From Penelope pileata (lineage: Eukaryota; Chordata; Aves; Galliformes; Cracidae): 64,000 nucleotides of DNA. Within the stretch, counting starts at the first letter, position 1; each line of letters begins with the position of its first letter. Of the stretch, positions 12,891 to 25,510 are shown one piece after another. The position numbers and the translations under genes are program-made. The stretch lies in contig WBMW01005106.1 in the NCBI GenBank assembly GCA_013396635.1, forward strand, positions 310,001-374,000, given 5' to 3'. The notes beneath the pieces were generated by a model. It had not been told where the DNA came from. It did no database searches and saw only the letters and a program-made list of their open reading frames with translations.

Positions 12891-15800
12891 TTCATACTTC
12901 TATTTCTCTCAGATTACAAAGTCTCCTGTGAATTGAATGAATTTTTTTATTTCTAATTTAAAAAATAATAATAATAAATCATTCTATCTGCCTCAGTTAA
13001 TCAAATGCAGATGATTAGGAGTCAGCTACTCACAGCCATATTAAGGTCTTTATTATCCAATATTGCTGTAAATTACAGAAATACAAACTAACAACATTGT
13101 TGACTTTGCACCATTGCATGGGAAGGGAAGATCACGAGCTGAAGGGAACTCCCAGGCATGAACACGGTGGCCAAAAATAGAGAATAAATAGTTAGAAGAT
13201 AATGACAAATAAAGAGGTGGCCAACTCTCTTCCCATCTGCCTTGCTTCATTCTGGGCCCTTAAAGCCATGCAAAATGCAAACATAATGAATTGCAGTGTC
13301 TTTTTAAAACAAAAAAGTGGTCATGGCCAACCTGTGTGAAGCCTTTCTGGGGAAGCAATTGTCACAGCAGATGGTGTCCTTTTCATAATCCAGGTTGCAG
13401 AAATGGCAGTGAAGCAGTATGAATATTGTGTAAAGGTTGTAAATGTCACAGCCTGCTGCTGCTTGGGCACCTGTACAGAGCAGGTGTCAGTGCTATTAAA
13501 AATGCTCATCCTGTGAGGCTACTGTGCTAACTTGGGGAGATATGTACTGGAAATGAGTGCTGCCTCTTTTGGTTACCTGGCTTGAGCTCACATTGGGCAA
13601 CGGAGCAGTGAGGAAGAGTTAAACCATACATCAAATCCAGTAGAGTGACAAATAAATTTCTCCCTAACAAGAGGCAGAAAATAAATATATATATATTTTT
13701 AAAAAAAAGTCTGTTGCAAGTGAGTTCAAACAACACCTCCAGCTCAGCCAGCTCCAGTGCTGAAAATTCTGTAAATATAAGACTGAGCCAGTAGCTAGGT
13801 ATTTGGTGAAAGACTTTCCTACCTGTGGACAGAATGAGACAGGGTATTACTATTATTCTTTATGTCTTCAAGTTATATTCAAACCCAGCAGGGATGAAAG
13901 TATCTTGATATACCATGCTATAAAATTCAAGGTGCTGAGCATTTTTACTTCTAAAGATCACAAATTGCTTCTAACTCAATCTTGAGCAGATAAATCTACT
14001 GCATGAGGAGAAATATATCTCTAAGTCTCAAATTAATGTAATGTGATTTGCACTCCCAAATGATATTTTATGTGCTTTTCCAAATGTTTGTATTACAGTA
14101 GCAGATATATCTGTAAAGATAGCTATAAGATTTTCTTTATTTCTTGCATGGAAGAGACAAAAGATCCAAACTCAAGACTGATTTAAAATGACACAGGTCT
14201 GTTGAAGTCAATAAGCCCACAAAGATACTCATGAAGAGAATGCCATTCCTGAGCTTTCTTCAGTGCATCTTTTGGGCTGTTGTCTTCACTAACAATAATG
14301 ATGCTTAACAGTGTTATTGACATCCTAATTTTTGTAGTCAGTCTTTGAAGTTCTCTCATGTATTCATATTTGGGAGAATATTGCCAAAGATTTAGTTTCT
14401 TTTCAGGACAGAGTGCATTTTTAGGAAGCTTGAAGAAAAATAATGAATGAGCCCTGGCTGCAAATCAGACAGCATGCTATGGACAAGAGGACAGTTTTCT
14501 CTGTATTTTGTGTGCATATGGATCAAAAGTTGACCAATTAAGGACTACACAGAACTGTGATCAGGTAATTAAAGACAGTTCGTGGCTCAGAGGATGTGAA
14601 GTGCGCTAAGACACTTATTTTTGTTGTATTTTCAGCCACTAGGTGCCACTCTGTGCTATGGGAAGACCCCTGCAGTATCTCTGATAAACAAAAAAGGCAA
14701 TGTCTGGTTTCAAGCTACTCGGAATTCTATTCCTTTTTCCCATAGATACAGATCTTCTTTATGTTCTCCATTATGCTTCGCTATACTGTGATGTGTTCAG
14801 ACAAGCAGAATTAACTGTGTAACATTAAATTTGACTGGATGTTTCTTGATTTTTGAGCAGTAACTTCTGCAGCCTTCAAGCCCTATTACTGTGGAGGAAT
14901 AAAGTGGGAAGAGGCATAAAATATATAAACGTAGCATGCTTGCTAAGCATAGCATTACTAAGTCAATACAATTATTTTTCAACTAAGCAGCTGAAAAAGA
15001 TATGTAGGAACAGTAAAAGTTAAATCAACATCGTATTGATGTATAAAAGTGCTGATGGTGCAAGGGGAATACAAACCAATCAACAGACTAATTGTTATCC
15101 AGAAAAATACTAATAGCTTCTCATTATAACAACTACAACATATCTATTAGAGAGGACTGTATCTCTGCCTTCACCTGCTCATTAGAATGGCGCATCACTT
15201 ATTAACACTCAATTAGTAGAAAACCTATTCCAAGTTTACTCTTGTGTAAAGTCTCCTCCAGAGCTGATTGTTGTTTCCAAGGAAAAAAACTCACTTTATA
15301 ATGACATCTTGTCCTTCCACCACTGGAGAAAAATAAGAATAAAAATAAAAACAAAGCAAAAATGCAGAACAAGTCAACACCCAAAACCCTGTTCATAATC
15401 TGTTGTTGAGCTTGTCTCTAGCTCAACTGCTTCTGAGTTCATTCATTCCTACAAGCTGACCACCATTATCATGGGTCCAAGAATACCATCAAAACAAAGT
15501 ACACTCAGTTTATTGCTACTGCTACATTCAGTCTTTGTTATTGAGGGTGGCTTGATCAAGTATTCTCCTCTCCTTTCACAATTTGTGCCAAGTAGAAGTA
15601 GGTTATTGGCATATCTACAGAAACAGGAACAGATAGGCCTTGACTCTCCTAATCATGCTTCTTGTTTGAAGTGAAGGAGTTCTAAAGTACATTAAATCAA
15701 ACAGTACCATATTCCTCAGCATTTATTTCTTGTAAGAAAAATCTGTCTCTGACTATACGTTGTTATTCTGATCTTTCTGCACCTGCCCTTACTGCAAAGC

Positions 15801-17997
15801 TCTTTCTGCAAACAACAAAAACTCTAGGATTTCTTACTGCTGCCAAACTCATACATATGAATTACCACCTGGTGTGATTTATCCTGTTGTGAAAATGGAC
15901 GGACTTATTGTCAAAAGAACCTCTACGTTAGATATTAGGCTGTGTTCTCAGAAACTTTTAAGTAGATCACGCACCAATATTATCTCTGGACACTGCTGCA
16001 GTCTTGTTTGAACAGTGTCATTTTATGACTGATTATTCCTTGTATTCCAGGATTTAATAGTCCAACTCTCAGCATCAACTAACACAAGGGGTTGCTTGGA
16101 GATCCTACTTTGTTAGTGAACAATCCCATTGACTCTCTTGTAACTAACATGCTTCTTTTCAGTGTGTAGTTGCAAGTGTTAATGAGGATCAAAATCTGAT
16201 AAACATTCACACAAAATTCTCACAGACATCAGACTCCGATAATTCTTACTGCAGTACGCCTGACTTTTCTGGTGTTTTTTGTTAGGTGACAATTTTTTTT
16301 AGAAGCCCTGGCGTATTCTGGCATACTAGAAGGTGATAGTGAGGCAGAATACCAAATACAAATCTTAAACCATCAGTAATTAAAATTTGGTTCATCTTTG
16401 GAGGAAGAAAAAAAAGTATTACTTTTGCAAGTACGCAGTTACATTCTTGCAGGAACCACTACCAAGAACAAGACAGAAAAATTACATAGCTGTTTTCAGT
16501 GGAAAGAGACCTAAATTCTAGTCATGGTCTTCTAACTTTCATATCAGCTAGTGGCTAAAAAGCCACTTTTGAGATCTCAGACAGGGCTAAGTATGCTATC
16601 CTTTCTCTCCACCACTCCTGCAAAACAAAAGGATGCCACGACAACAAAGAGAGCACATTTCAGAGACACTAGTGTCTGTACTGATCGATACTTGTTGCAG
16701 AGCTTAGCTCTACCTGTTGCAACCAGTAGGAATGGTTTCATTGCTTTTTTATCATTGTGTCTACAGTACACACACTGGTACTCCAGAAACCCATTGTTCT
16801 ACTTCTGCTGGTTCCCCAACAAATGTAAAAAAATAGACATTGCACCAGGCTGTCTCATGATATCCGGGTTGGACATTAGGTTCTCTAGTCAAAAATCTCC
16901 AGCTGCTCTTTTCATTCCTTGCCTAACACAATACAGTCTAGTTTGAAATAAATTCATGTAAGAAACTAGGTTACAGGCATCTAACATCTGTCCACTGCAC
17001 AAGACCACAGCTTGCATCTAAACCAACAGCAAGTGAAGTAAAGCTATAGGTTATATATGTTAGAAGGGCTGCTGTAAATATTAGGGTTTCAGCAGTGACG
17101 GAGCAGTGAGGATAGTCCTCACATTTAAACCTCACCGGAAGAAGCGAGTTATGAATTATGCTCTTCCATTCACCTGCAGAATGCTAGGTTGTCACAGAGT
17201 AAGGAAACTCTTCAGACATATCATGGAAAAGTGTCCCAGGTAAGAACATTTTGTTCAATTTCAAAAAGTACGGTTATTGAAACTAACACTGTTGCTTTGC
17301 CTATTTACAGATTGCTTATGATTAATGAAACATGAAAGATCCCACTAACGTCTTTTTTATAGTGATGACATATTCCTGTCTAGGTAGACTGAGAGATTTC
17401 AATGAGTAGTTCAGGAGGGCTATAGATACTCAAAAAGTAAATAGACAGTAAATTTGCTTGCTTATAGAACTGTCATCGTTTGCTTGTGGACCAGCCTTCA
17501 CAACTGGACAGCTTGATCATCTGTCTAGATGCCAAACACAAGGACATCATAAAATACTGGCTTGAACACTAACAAGAGACTCTCCATTTTCTGGGAGACG
17601 TTCTGATTAAATGGAAAGGGATTCCATCAATGTAAGAAAAGCTACAACTCTTCTCACTGCGTGGCAGTAAATAACTATCTTCATGTGATGCCAATTTCCA
17701 AACAAGCCCTTTCTTCTCATCAAATATTTTTCTGAAGTCCTTTGCTTAAGTAACAATTTCAACCACAGTACGTACTTGTACATGAAATCAGATGAAATGG
17801 AATACATTCTTTAATGCTGTGATGCTGAGGCTTTGTTACTGGCCTACAGGCTTTCTGTCAGCCTCTTCTGAAGCTGCCAAATGAGTCTCCAAGGAGCTAT
17901 CTAGTGTGTAAAACTGCTTCATCAATCCTGAGCGCATACAACCCTCTGCAGAACACAGTAGAGCTACTGCAGTGAGTTAGAATCATTCTCTGAAACA
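12891..17997. other. Unique AT-rich DNA, one CTCF-like word
   Basis: No gene or repeat is recognised over about 5 kb. The longest frame (131 codons, 16551-16946, plus strand) has no recognisable domain, and a shadow frame overlaps it on the other strand. A CTCF-like core at 14636-14649 is listed separately. A short AT tract lies at 13683-13698. Confidence 0.45.
14636..14649 (+). promoter_or_regulatory. Possible CTCF-binding core
   Basis: The sequence ccactaggtgccac matches the vertebrate CTCF core CCASYAGRKGGCRS except at one G of the GGC. The surrounding cagccactaggtgccactct also fits the general motif layout. This is a single motif hit in 64 kb, so chance occurrence is quite possible. Binding and orientation effects cannot be judged from sequence alone. 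Confidence 0.3.
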
Positions 17998-18021
17998 ATT
18001 CTGTGATTCTGTGATTCTGTG
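17998..18021 (+). repeat. Three copies of the CR1 tail octamer ATTCTGTG
   Basis: Three perfect head-to-tail copies of attctgtg stand here without a recognisable CR1 body upstream. The octamer is the usual 3' end of CR1 elements. It may be a CR1 insertion truncated almost to its tail, or a remnant whose body has decayed. A simple repeat unrelated to CR1 cannot be excluded. Confidence 0.6.
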
Positions 18022-19732
18022 AAATACCCACATTCAGAAAACCTTTCCATACATATGGCTTTGCTTATGGACTTTGCTTATGACCATTAGTCTGAAACAC
18101 ATGCCTCCATTCCCAGTCCAGGATCTTTGAACACCCAGAAGGAGCACCCAAACACTTCATGCTTAACAAGTGAACTGTGAAGAACCGGTGTCACCCTCAG
18201 TTGAAACAGTCAAGGCAGAATTTAAGGGAAAAAATAAAAAACACCTTAAAACATCATAGAATCCAAACAACTTAAGATATTTAACCTGGATATATTTATT
18301 CATAGCCATAGCCAATTTACATTCAGTTCCAAGCTCGATATAATTTGGATTCAGACTAGGATCAGGAACAGAAGCCACAGATGGAAGATTTTATAATTCC
18401 TATACATAAATGTATTTCTCTTGACACCTCTGGAACCTTCAATACTTCAGTCTTGCCTGAAAAAGGTGATAGGCAGAAGTCTGCTATAATTCCTAAAAAT
18501 ATTCATATTCTTCCTGTCAGTTCTGATCAGGTCTTTTCCTGCAAGAATTGAGTTCTCCAACAGTGGAGTTACACAAGATCCACTTTTATCTTTTTTAATA
18601 ATCACATGGAAGCTCTGAGTTAACTGCTGAGAGGATTTGAGCTCAAGTTACGTTCATATATAGATAAAGCACAGCTCCTGCACTTCACATCTGCAGGCTA
18701 TATGACCATACTTGAAAAAGACCACTGGTTAAATGAGAACAGGTAATGAGAGCACACATTTGGGTGATGCCAAATCCCCATGAAAGTTTTGATACAGGTG
18801 AGCATCTACAGCCATAAGACAGCCTGTGATGCTATAAGCACGTACCTGAAAATCATTAAATTTGGCTGAGAGCACTTCTGGATTGCTAATTGATATTACT
18901 GGTGCCACAAAACTGCATATACATACACTTTGTTAGATTTGTTTATGTAGGAGATTCTACCTGACCCTGCAGCGTGATGAGATTACCATTATTAATGCCA
19001 TAATGTTTTTCTTGAGGGTGCTAAACTGGCATGCTGGAATTCACCATGAAACCTTCAACATTTCTGGAACTCATTAGCATTTCAGCTTCTAATTAGTAAA
19101 TGCTTAGTCAGAACAGTCAGTGTATGATTTAGGTTAGAAACCTAAATTTTCCTTTCTTACTCAATAATCTAACCTGCATCATGGATAAACTCATTACAAT
19201 TAGCCAATATTGGGCCCTGTGTAATATGGATTCCTACTCAAAAAAAAGGATCTAACAGATGGTCTGAACCTCTATCAGTAGATCAGAACTATCTTTGCTC
19301 TTCCATAAAATTTAAATCAAATTTCAGGTCTCAATGTTTCATACAGAGAAGTGCATGCATTTTCAGAAGGAAAAGTATCACAACAGAACGCACTGCGATA
19401 GAAGGCATAGTCACAGTTCTGATGGACATTCGTTGAAAGATATTCCAGAATTACACAACTAGGATGACTATACAAGATTCTACCTTAAGTGGCCAATCTT
19501 TGTACAAGGCCTGCAAAGCTCAGAGATACAGACAAGACGAATTGAAAGAAATCATTTTAACAGATGCAGCTCTGCAAACACAATGAACATATGAACATAT
19601 TTTCTAAGAAGATAAGACTGTCACATAACAGTCCTCAGAATAAATTTCATATGTATGGTCACAATAGTGACATCACTTCTGACAGTATTCAGCAAGGGCA
19701 GCAGTATCCAGCTTAGATATACAAGGGAGTAC
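18022..19732. other. Unique AT-rich DNA, no gene recognised
   Basis: No known repeat or gene is seen. A short duplication around 18057-18085 (ctttgcttatg twice) is the only local structure noticed. The stretch near 19010-19230 is AT-rich with TAATTAG-type words and no repeat signature. Confidence 0.4.
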
Positions 19733-20220
19733 AACAAAAAACTCTCTGGATAAGGAACTGGCTGGATGGCCGCACTCAGAGAGTTGCGGTCAATGGCTCA
19801 GTGTCTCAATGGAGTCCAGTGACGAGCGGTGTTCCTCAGGGATCGATACTGGGACCAGTGCTGTTAAACATCTTTGTTGGCAACNGACCTGAAGGGGGCC
19901 TACAGGAAAGCTGGGGAGGGGCTTTTTACAAGGATAGGTAGTGACAAGACAAGGGGTAATGGTTATAAACTGAAAGAGGGTAGATTTAGACTAGATATAA
20001 GGAGGAAATTCTTCCCTGTGAGGGTGGTGAGACACTGGAACAGGTTGCCCAGAGAAGTTGTGGATGCCCCCTCCCTGGAAGTATTCAAAGCCAGGCTGGA
20101 TGGGGCTTTGGGCAACCTGGTCTAGTGGGAGGTGTCCTTGCCCATGGCAGGGGAGTTGGAACAAGATGATCTCTAAGGTCCCTTCCAACCTGAACCATTC
20201 TATGACGATTCTATGATTCT
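19733..20220 (+). mobile_element. CR1 LINE copy with internal RT deletion, flanked by a 10-bp direct repeat
   Basis: The first part reads as the CR1 reverse-transcriptase stretch NWLDGRTQRVAVNG followed by the hallmark GVPQGSILGPVLLNIF. The reading stops at the unknown base N at 19885. The next bases resume in the distal part of ORF2 (LKGAYRKAGEGLFTRIGSDK, then FRLDIRRKFF and RHWNRLPREVV). The catalytic region that should follow the GVPQGS motif is therefore missing. The 3' UTR and the tail ctatgacgattctatgattct end at 20220. Direct repeats aagggagtac (19723-19732) and aaggaagtac (20221-20230), with one mismatch, bracket the element exactly. A few filler bases separate the 5' repeat from the first clear CR1 bases near 19740. 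Confidence 0.93.
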
Positions 20221-20230
20221 AAGGAAGTAC

Positions 20231-22456
20231 GTGTATATGCAGAGTTCACATATTAACTGAGGATTGTGTCCACTTTAGAAAGTTTCATTATTTATCTTAT
20301 TTATTTGATTAAAACATGATTAACTACTTAGCCATAGTAGTAGGGTATAATTGAACTGTAACCTTAACTCTGTTTTGATTTCTGTTGTTCTTGCTTTAAC
20401 TTGGTATTCGGAATCACGTAGAATCTGCCAGCTTATCACTACACATGTAGACACTTTTCTAATTAATTAACTTTATTGATTTAAAGTTTACCAAGAAAAA
20501 AGTAAATTTCTTAGAACTTAGATAATATATATGTTTTATTACTGTTGTTTCAATTTTCTCCTGCTCCAGGCAAATTCTGCCATAAACAAAAGCTAATAAA
20601 CCTTGATTCAAGACTTATAACCACCACACAATATTGCAAAAGAAGCAAAATATGAGGCTATGCAGCAACCCTCACTTTAGTTAAAAGTATTTTTAATGAC
20701 TTCATCCTTCATGGTTGCCCAAAGCACCCCGTGAAATAAACCTTTAACTCTTACATCGTTTCTGTCTTAAGGGTAATGAGCCATATGTGAAGACATCTGC
20801 AATGCCTGAAAAGAATGATCATTAATTAGAGAGAAGACAGGACACTTTCTGATTACTGATATGGGAAGAAAAACATTTCAAAAAGTCACTGGGATTAAGA
20901 AAATTTGTCCTTTAGTTTGCAAGATGCGAACGCTGTAGGTATGGGTTTTATTTCTTGCATGTGCTGGGAAGTAAAATTGCTACAATGTGAGAGCAAGACA
21001 CCAGAGAGGAGACAGAGAGCTAAGAGAAGGGAATTCTGTCAAAAAGGCTAAGGCAACAGCATATGTTGTTTGTATAGAAGCCTCTTTCTGACTTATCCAG
21101 AGAGTATGAAGGCAGACTCAAAAGCAGGGCACAGATTGTAGGCTTAACCTTCTCTTTTCCCCACTCTAATTGCCCTTCGTTTACAAATTACAAGGTCAGG
21201 CGCTTTAATCTTGCAGTTTTCTCTAGAACAAGGTGAAGCCTTGACATCTCCTCTTGACATCCATTTTGAGTCACCTTCATTTACACCTTTTTGTGGCACC
21301 ATCTGGTGTCAGGCACACCGTCCTGCAGGGACAGCCCTGTTATGCCTTTTCAATGAAGCATGTGAAACTGTTCCTGCAGTGGAGTGGGGGCTTTGTACAA
21401 ATTTTTGACTTCTTCATTGGTAGCAGTCCCTGGCTTTTTCCTGGCCCGGAGAAGAATTGCTGGAAGTGTTTTGCAATAGAAAGAAGGAAAAATACACTCA
21501 CAGAATAGAGAAAATAATTTACATGGAGAAGTAGAAAGAATGATTCATGGCAGACTGAGATAAGAGGAATGAATCATCACCTTGCTGATCTCTCTCCATT
21601 GATCATAAAGGGAAATGAGACAGCTAGTTCAGAACAGATGCCTGACTTTTAGGCTCCTGAAGTTAGACGACCGTAATCCCTGTCAAGCTTGAGAGATGAG
21701 TGCTTCAGAGCTCAAAGTTCTTTGTGTTCTAGAAGGTAACTCCAGGCCAGAAGTCTGTCTTATGACCAACTTCAGTGCTACTTCAACTCAGTCTCCTGGA
21801 TTTTGTCATAAAGACTTGGCTACTAAAATATCTTCTCTGAGGAGGGGTATATTTGCCAGGAAAATCACACTTTCACAGTCTTGCAAGTACATTTTTCCAT
21901 CCCATAAAACAGATACATATGTAAATATAACTGACTTGTACAGGATTTCTTTTCTACTTCCCTGTCTTCATCAAAGTCGATGCTTTATATATCCTAACTG
22001 ATATGAAAAGAAGTAAAAGTAGGTTATGAATATAGCATTTTCATATATGGCATGTTATTTGGTCAATAATACCATACTCCCTCATAACAAGAAAAATCTC
22101 AATATGTAAAGTACAGACAAACTAATGCATGTACAACAGATTTGGTACCCAGGTCAGGAGTAAAAACACACAAATTGACCCTAAATCATCTTGAGTCAGT
22201 ATGGTTATGAGTCTGAATTAACAAACTCTGCTGTTACATCACATCTAAATGAGAACTGCTTGACAGCATGTCAATTCATAACGTAGAGAACACGTGATTG
22301 CTCTGTCTCCGTTCACTTACAGTTAGACAAACAGGCGAAGAACACTTTTTTCTCATTTGAAACAAACATTCAAGACAGTTACTTCTTCCTATTTTGTTGT
22401 TGTTATCACATTATGGTGTATAGCTTAGCATGTTTTCAGTTCATCTCTCTTTATTA
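20231..22456. other. Unique DNA, no gene recognised
   Basis: No repeat family or coding signal is recognised. Frames of up to 101 codons (21696-22001) show no domain. The region is AT-rich up to about 21000 and somewhat mixed after that. Confidence 0.4.
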
Positions 22457-22998
22457 TGAACGATGCTCCGAAAGTAATGCCTCCTATTTTGTTGTTTTGG
22501 CACACAATATCAGGGGTGGATGTTGGCGGTATGACAGTAGAGATTGAACCTTCCCACCCATATTCCATGACATTTTATTGCTATGCAACAGACGTCAGCA
22601 GAGGAGCAGTTTGGCATCTGACATGGAAATGCATCTGAGGCAAAGGTGAGGCACTGATTTCCTCCATGCAGAAAAAATAACAGCCATTAACCTTCATTGG
22701 ATCTTGCTGAACATTTATGGAGACCAAACAGTGGATGTCACCACAGTGAGGAGGTGGGTGGTGCGTTTCAGCAATGGCGACCGTGACAGTGAGGGTCACC
22801 TTCACTGGTGCAGATTTTTATGAGTGTGCATGCAGGCTCTTGTTCATCACTGGTGAAAATGCAGAGCTAATGGTGATGGCTATGTTGAAAAAGAGTGTTT
22901 TTTAGCTGAGAATTTGCTCTATCAAACCATGTTATTGTGCTCTCTGCTGTAGTTTCCATGGAAATTATTAGGAGGCGTTGCTTTTGGAGCGACCTACA
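22457..22998 (+). mobile_element. Mariner-type transposon copy (Mariner1_GG/Galluhop-like), internally deleted
   Basis: The left end gaacgatgctccgaaagtaa and the reverse complement of the right end (gtaggtcgctccaaaagcaa) pair as terminal inverted repeats and continue into gcctcctat. A TA dinucleotide lies on each side (22455-22456 and 22999-23000), the target site of the Tc1/mariner superfamily. Between them a degenerate frame resembles the N-terminal helix-turn-helix of a mariner transposase: LLNIYGDQTVDVTTVRRWVV. The catalytic DDD/E domain is absent, so the copy is non-autonomous. Stops interrupt the remnant. A second copy at 32237-32592 shares the same internal layout, which suggests that a deletion derivative was the form that spread. 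Confidence 0.9.
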
Positions 22999-23000
22999 TA

Positions 23001-25055
23001 TAATGAGTGATTTCCATGTCTCATTGAAGAATTCAGAGGGAAGGAAAGAACAGAAATTTGTGAAAATGTCCTTTATGTTTTATATAAAAAGAAGCATTAA
23101 TTCACCAGGAGTTCCAGGGTACCAATGCTCCAGATTTTCATCAAATACAGCTTGTCCTCATACCCTAATTTTTAGATACCTATTTAAATGGAAGATACAG
23201 TCTTCATGAACATGTACTCTGATTTTTCTCAAACAGAACCTGCTCAGATAAGGAATTTGGCTCTGTTCCCCAGGTAAATCTACTCCTGGAGGCATGACAA
23301 TGACTAAATGAGGATTTTGATGCATTCTGGGAGTTTCTGGAGGGTAAATCCTTGGCAGACAGAGACAGCATCTGAATAATTCTGCTGTATTCAAGCCAAC
23401 ATCATAATTAATGTATATCTGTGACCCATGGAAGTTAGAATATTTGAAACAAATGAGTAAGTGTCAACAGAAATCTCCAAAATAACCAGCCTGCTTTTCC
23501 AATTGATGAGATGGATGCTAATAGATTCTTCAGAAACAAAGTGGTCTGCTGAAAAATCACTTCCTTTTGTCCAACAGAGAAGGATAAGGGAAACTCAAGG
23601 CATTAGCAGGTACAATATGTTCAGTATTTAGGATGTTGGATGTGCTGACAGCTTCTTTCTGGAAAGTAACAAACATGGTAGCATCACCCATAACAGCATT
23701 TGAAAGGACTACTCCCTTGTGAAGTAAGGGAGGTGGAAGACACTACTGCTATTTCTTGAAGTCATAAGTCATTCAAAGCAGTGAATAAACCGTAGCATAT
23801 TAAAAATAATTACTGTTTCCTCGGACAATCCTAACTCTGATATGCTAGGAAGGAAAACTAATATGAGCATACTACTCAGTGTTGACATCCTAGTGAATAA
23901 CATGGAGGAAATCACTGCTATTAAAGAGATAGGCCTCAGGTGACACTTAGAATTAAAAGAAATAGAAAATAAACGTCTGTCTTGAGCCGTTAGGAGAAGA
24001 TTGCTTTAAATGCAGGGTTTGCTCCAAACAACAGCTTGGCAATTCCTGATTTTTAGAAGGAAAACCTGTTTCCTTTTTCTTTAGACATTTATGGATCATA
24101 GCCCAGCCCTCAGTGACAGATGCTGATAACACAAGAACTACAGCTGACAGAAATTCTCATCATTAAAAAAAAATATATTATGACTAAGATATCCATCTTG
24201 CCAACGCTTATTTGTAGCCTTAACTTGTTGCAGACAAACATTTTGATGTTTGTAGCATTGGGGCCTAAATTTAACTGGATTTTTTTATCATTTTTTTTCT
24301 GTAGCCAGGCCTGCTTGGCATTTCCCTGCATATGTTACTAGAGACAGCAGAATCCGTGTTATTAGTTTCAAGAACAAGAGATAAGCAGTCCATGATCTTC
24401 AGGTTTAACATTGCAAGCCTGGAAATATCAATAGAAGCAGAACTCTAATCCTGAAAACAGAGTCAAAAGCAGAAAAATATGGGAGGTTACTAAAGTAAAC
24501 CTTGAATTCTACTTCAAAACAGATGTGATAAAACTCCCTTGGTATTTATATCTTTCACACTCCTTTGTAAAGGAAGTTTTATCCTATTTATCATTGCACA
24601 TCTGGAGAAATGGTCTCCTGAAGGCAAACAGTCCTGACTGATCGTATTCAGAATTGCACTCTTGTATTTCAAATAGAGCTGTTGCTGATAGGCCCTGCTG
24701 GGAGAACAGGGATGATCTTAGCAGGGTGAATCACCTCACATATCCAAATAAGTAGATGTCCTCTTTAGTCCCTGTTCAGCTCTGTGAAGGCAAACAGGGA
24801 CTCCTTAGGCACAATTCATCTGACCTCTTTATGTGGTTGCTTCAGATCACAACCTGGAGAGCTGTCAGGTGTCATTCTCTCACACCTGCAAGGGAAATTG
24901 AGTGTGACTAAGACAGGCTAATCTAAAGTGAAGTGAAGTGAAACCCACCCCAAACTGTCAGTTTGAGAAAACGGAACTAATTTTGTGTCCTAAAAAGACT
25001 TCTTTGGTACAGTCTTGCCCAGCCATTAAGATGAGATGATAAAACCTATTGGACT
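23001..25055. other. Unique AT-rich DNA, no gene recognised
   Basis: Nothing nameable is seen apart from a short (aagtg)3 run near 24931-24946. Open frames here are all below about 80 codons, and both strands mirror each other at 24110-24341, as expected by chance. Confidence 0.4.
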
Positions 25056-25510
25056 GAGTCCAGAGCAAGCCATGAAGATGCTCAGAGGACTGGAGCACCT
25101 CTCCTATGAAGACAGTCTGAGGGACCTGAGCTAGTTCAGCCTGGAGAAGAGAAGGCTCTGGGGAGACCTCATTGCAGCCTTCCAGTATCTAAAGGGAGAC
25201 TGCAGGAGATCTGGAGAGGGACTGTTTGTCAGGGAAATTAGTGACAGAGCAAGAGGTAAAGGCTTTAATGTAAAAGAGGAGAAGTTTAGACAAGACATGG
25301 GGAAGAAGTTCTTCACTATGAGAGCAGTGAGGCACTTGATTAGGTTGCCCAGAGGAGCTGTGGATGCCCCATCCCTGGGAGTGCTCAAGGCCAGCTTGGA
25401 TGGGGCCCTGGCAACGTGGTCTGGTGGGAGGTGTCTCTGTCCATGGCAGGGGGGTTTGAACTTGATGGGTTTTAAGGTCTCTTCCAACCTAAACCATTCT
25501 ATGATTCTAC
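25056..25510 (+). mobile_element. CR1 LINE, 3' end only
   Basis: The copy starts near gagtccagagcaagccatga, at the equivalent of the VQRRA-x-K region, and runs through the distal ORF2 end. FSLEKRRLWGDLIAAFQYLK is readable, broken by a stop just before it (ctgagctag). KFRQDMGKKFF and the short 3' UTR (ccatggcaggggggtttgaa) follow. It ends with ccattctatgattctacga, the CR1 tail. The 118-codon minus-strand frame at 25131-25487 is an antisense shadow of this element. No target-site duplication is evident. Confidence 0.94.

Noticed and set aside
16551..16946. 131-codon plus-strand frame
   Set aside because: No family motif; a complementary-strand frame overlaps it, and nothing exon-like flanks it.
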